DNA from: Rehmannia glutinosa
Taxonomy: Eukaryota > Streptophyta > Magnoliopsida > Lamiales > Orobanchaceae
Direction: 5' to 3'
Length of the DNA: 64,000 bases
Assembly (NCBI GenBank): GCA_016081115.2
Contig: CM071935.1
Coordinates: forward strand, 48,429,150 to 48,493,149
The position numbers and the translations under genes are program-made. Of the stretch, positions 63,990 through 64,000 are shown in pieces (the first letter of the stretch is position 1; every line of letters begins with the position of its first letter). The notes under the pieces were generated by a model, which saw nothing but the letters and a program-made list of their open reading frames with translations, was not told where the DNA came from and made no database searches.

Positions 63990-64000
63990 GTGACATTATC

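Overview
This window is plant nuclear DNA. It holds one spliced host gene, a plastid-type cysteine synthase whose exons share GT-AG borders and phases, in AT-rich sequence otherwise built of plant transposable elements (SINE, MITEs, a MULE, and Copia and Gypsy LTR elements using initiator-tRNA-Met-like primer sites). The species cannot be named from this evidence.

Layout. (1) 1-11.8 kb, minus strand: the cysteine synthase gene. Nine exons are visible and the last lies beyond the left edge. Its introns hold several MITEs, a SINE with a 13-bp target duplication, and a complete but internally deleted Copia element (6083-11198, target duplication TAGGA). The reading frame carries one small frameshift and two stops in the transit-peptide region. 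(2) 11.8-12.5 kb: a GGGTAT-rich repeat with short terminal inverted repeats. (3) 12927-21668: a Mutator-like element with a perfect 9-bp target duplication (ATTTAAAAA). It carries a damaged MuDR-type transposase on plus and a damaged ULP1 (C48 protease)-like gene on minus, converging on each other, plus clusters of an unusual 18-bp palindrome. (4) 21.7-28.3 kb: LTR fragments, solo-like LTRs and remnants of an unrecognised element protein. (5) 28301-33923, minus: a nearly complete Ty3/Gypsy element with a chromodomain-like integrase tail. (6) 34950 to the right edge: a nest. A plus-strand Gypsy element is cut by a putative solo LTR and by a Sirevirus-type Copia element (Sirevirus-1, from 39703). 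Sirevirus-1 is cut by a minus-strand Gypsy LTR element (from 49030), which is cut by Sirevirus-2 (from 52521), still open at the right edge.

How the parts relate. Only the cysteine synthase is a cellular gene: it makes cysteine from O-acetylserine and sulfide in plastids. All other coding sequence belongs to mobile elements, none with an intact full reading frame. The most unusual material is the MULE with its palindrome clusters and ULP1 cargo, and the four-level nest. The many one-base breaks across unrelated genes may partly be assembly error; this matters before anything is called a pseudogene.
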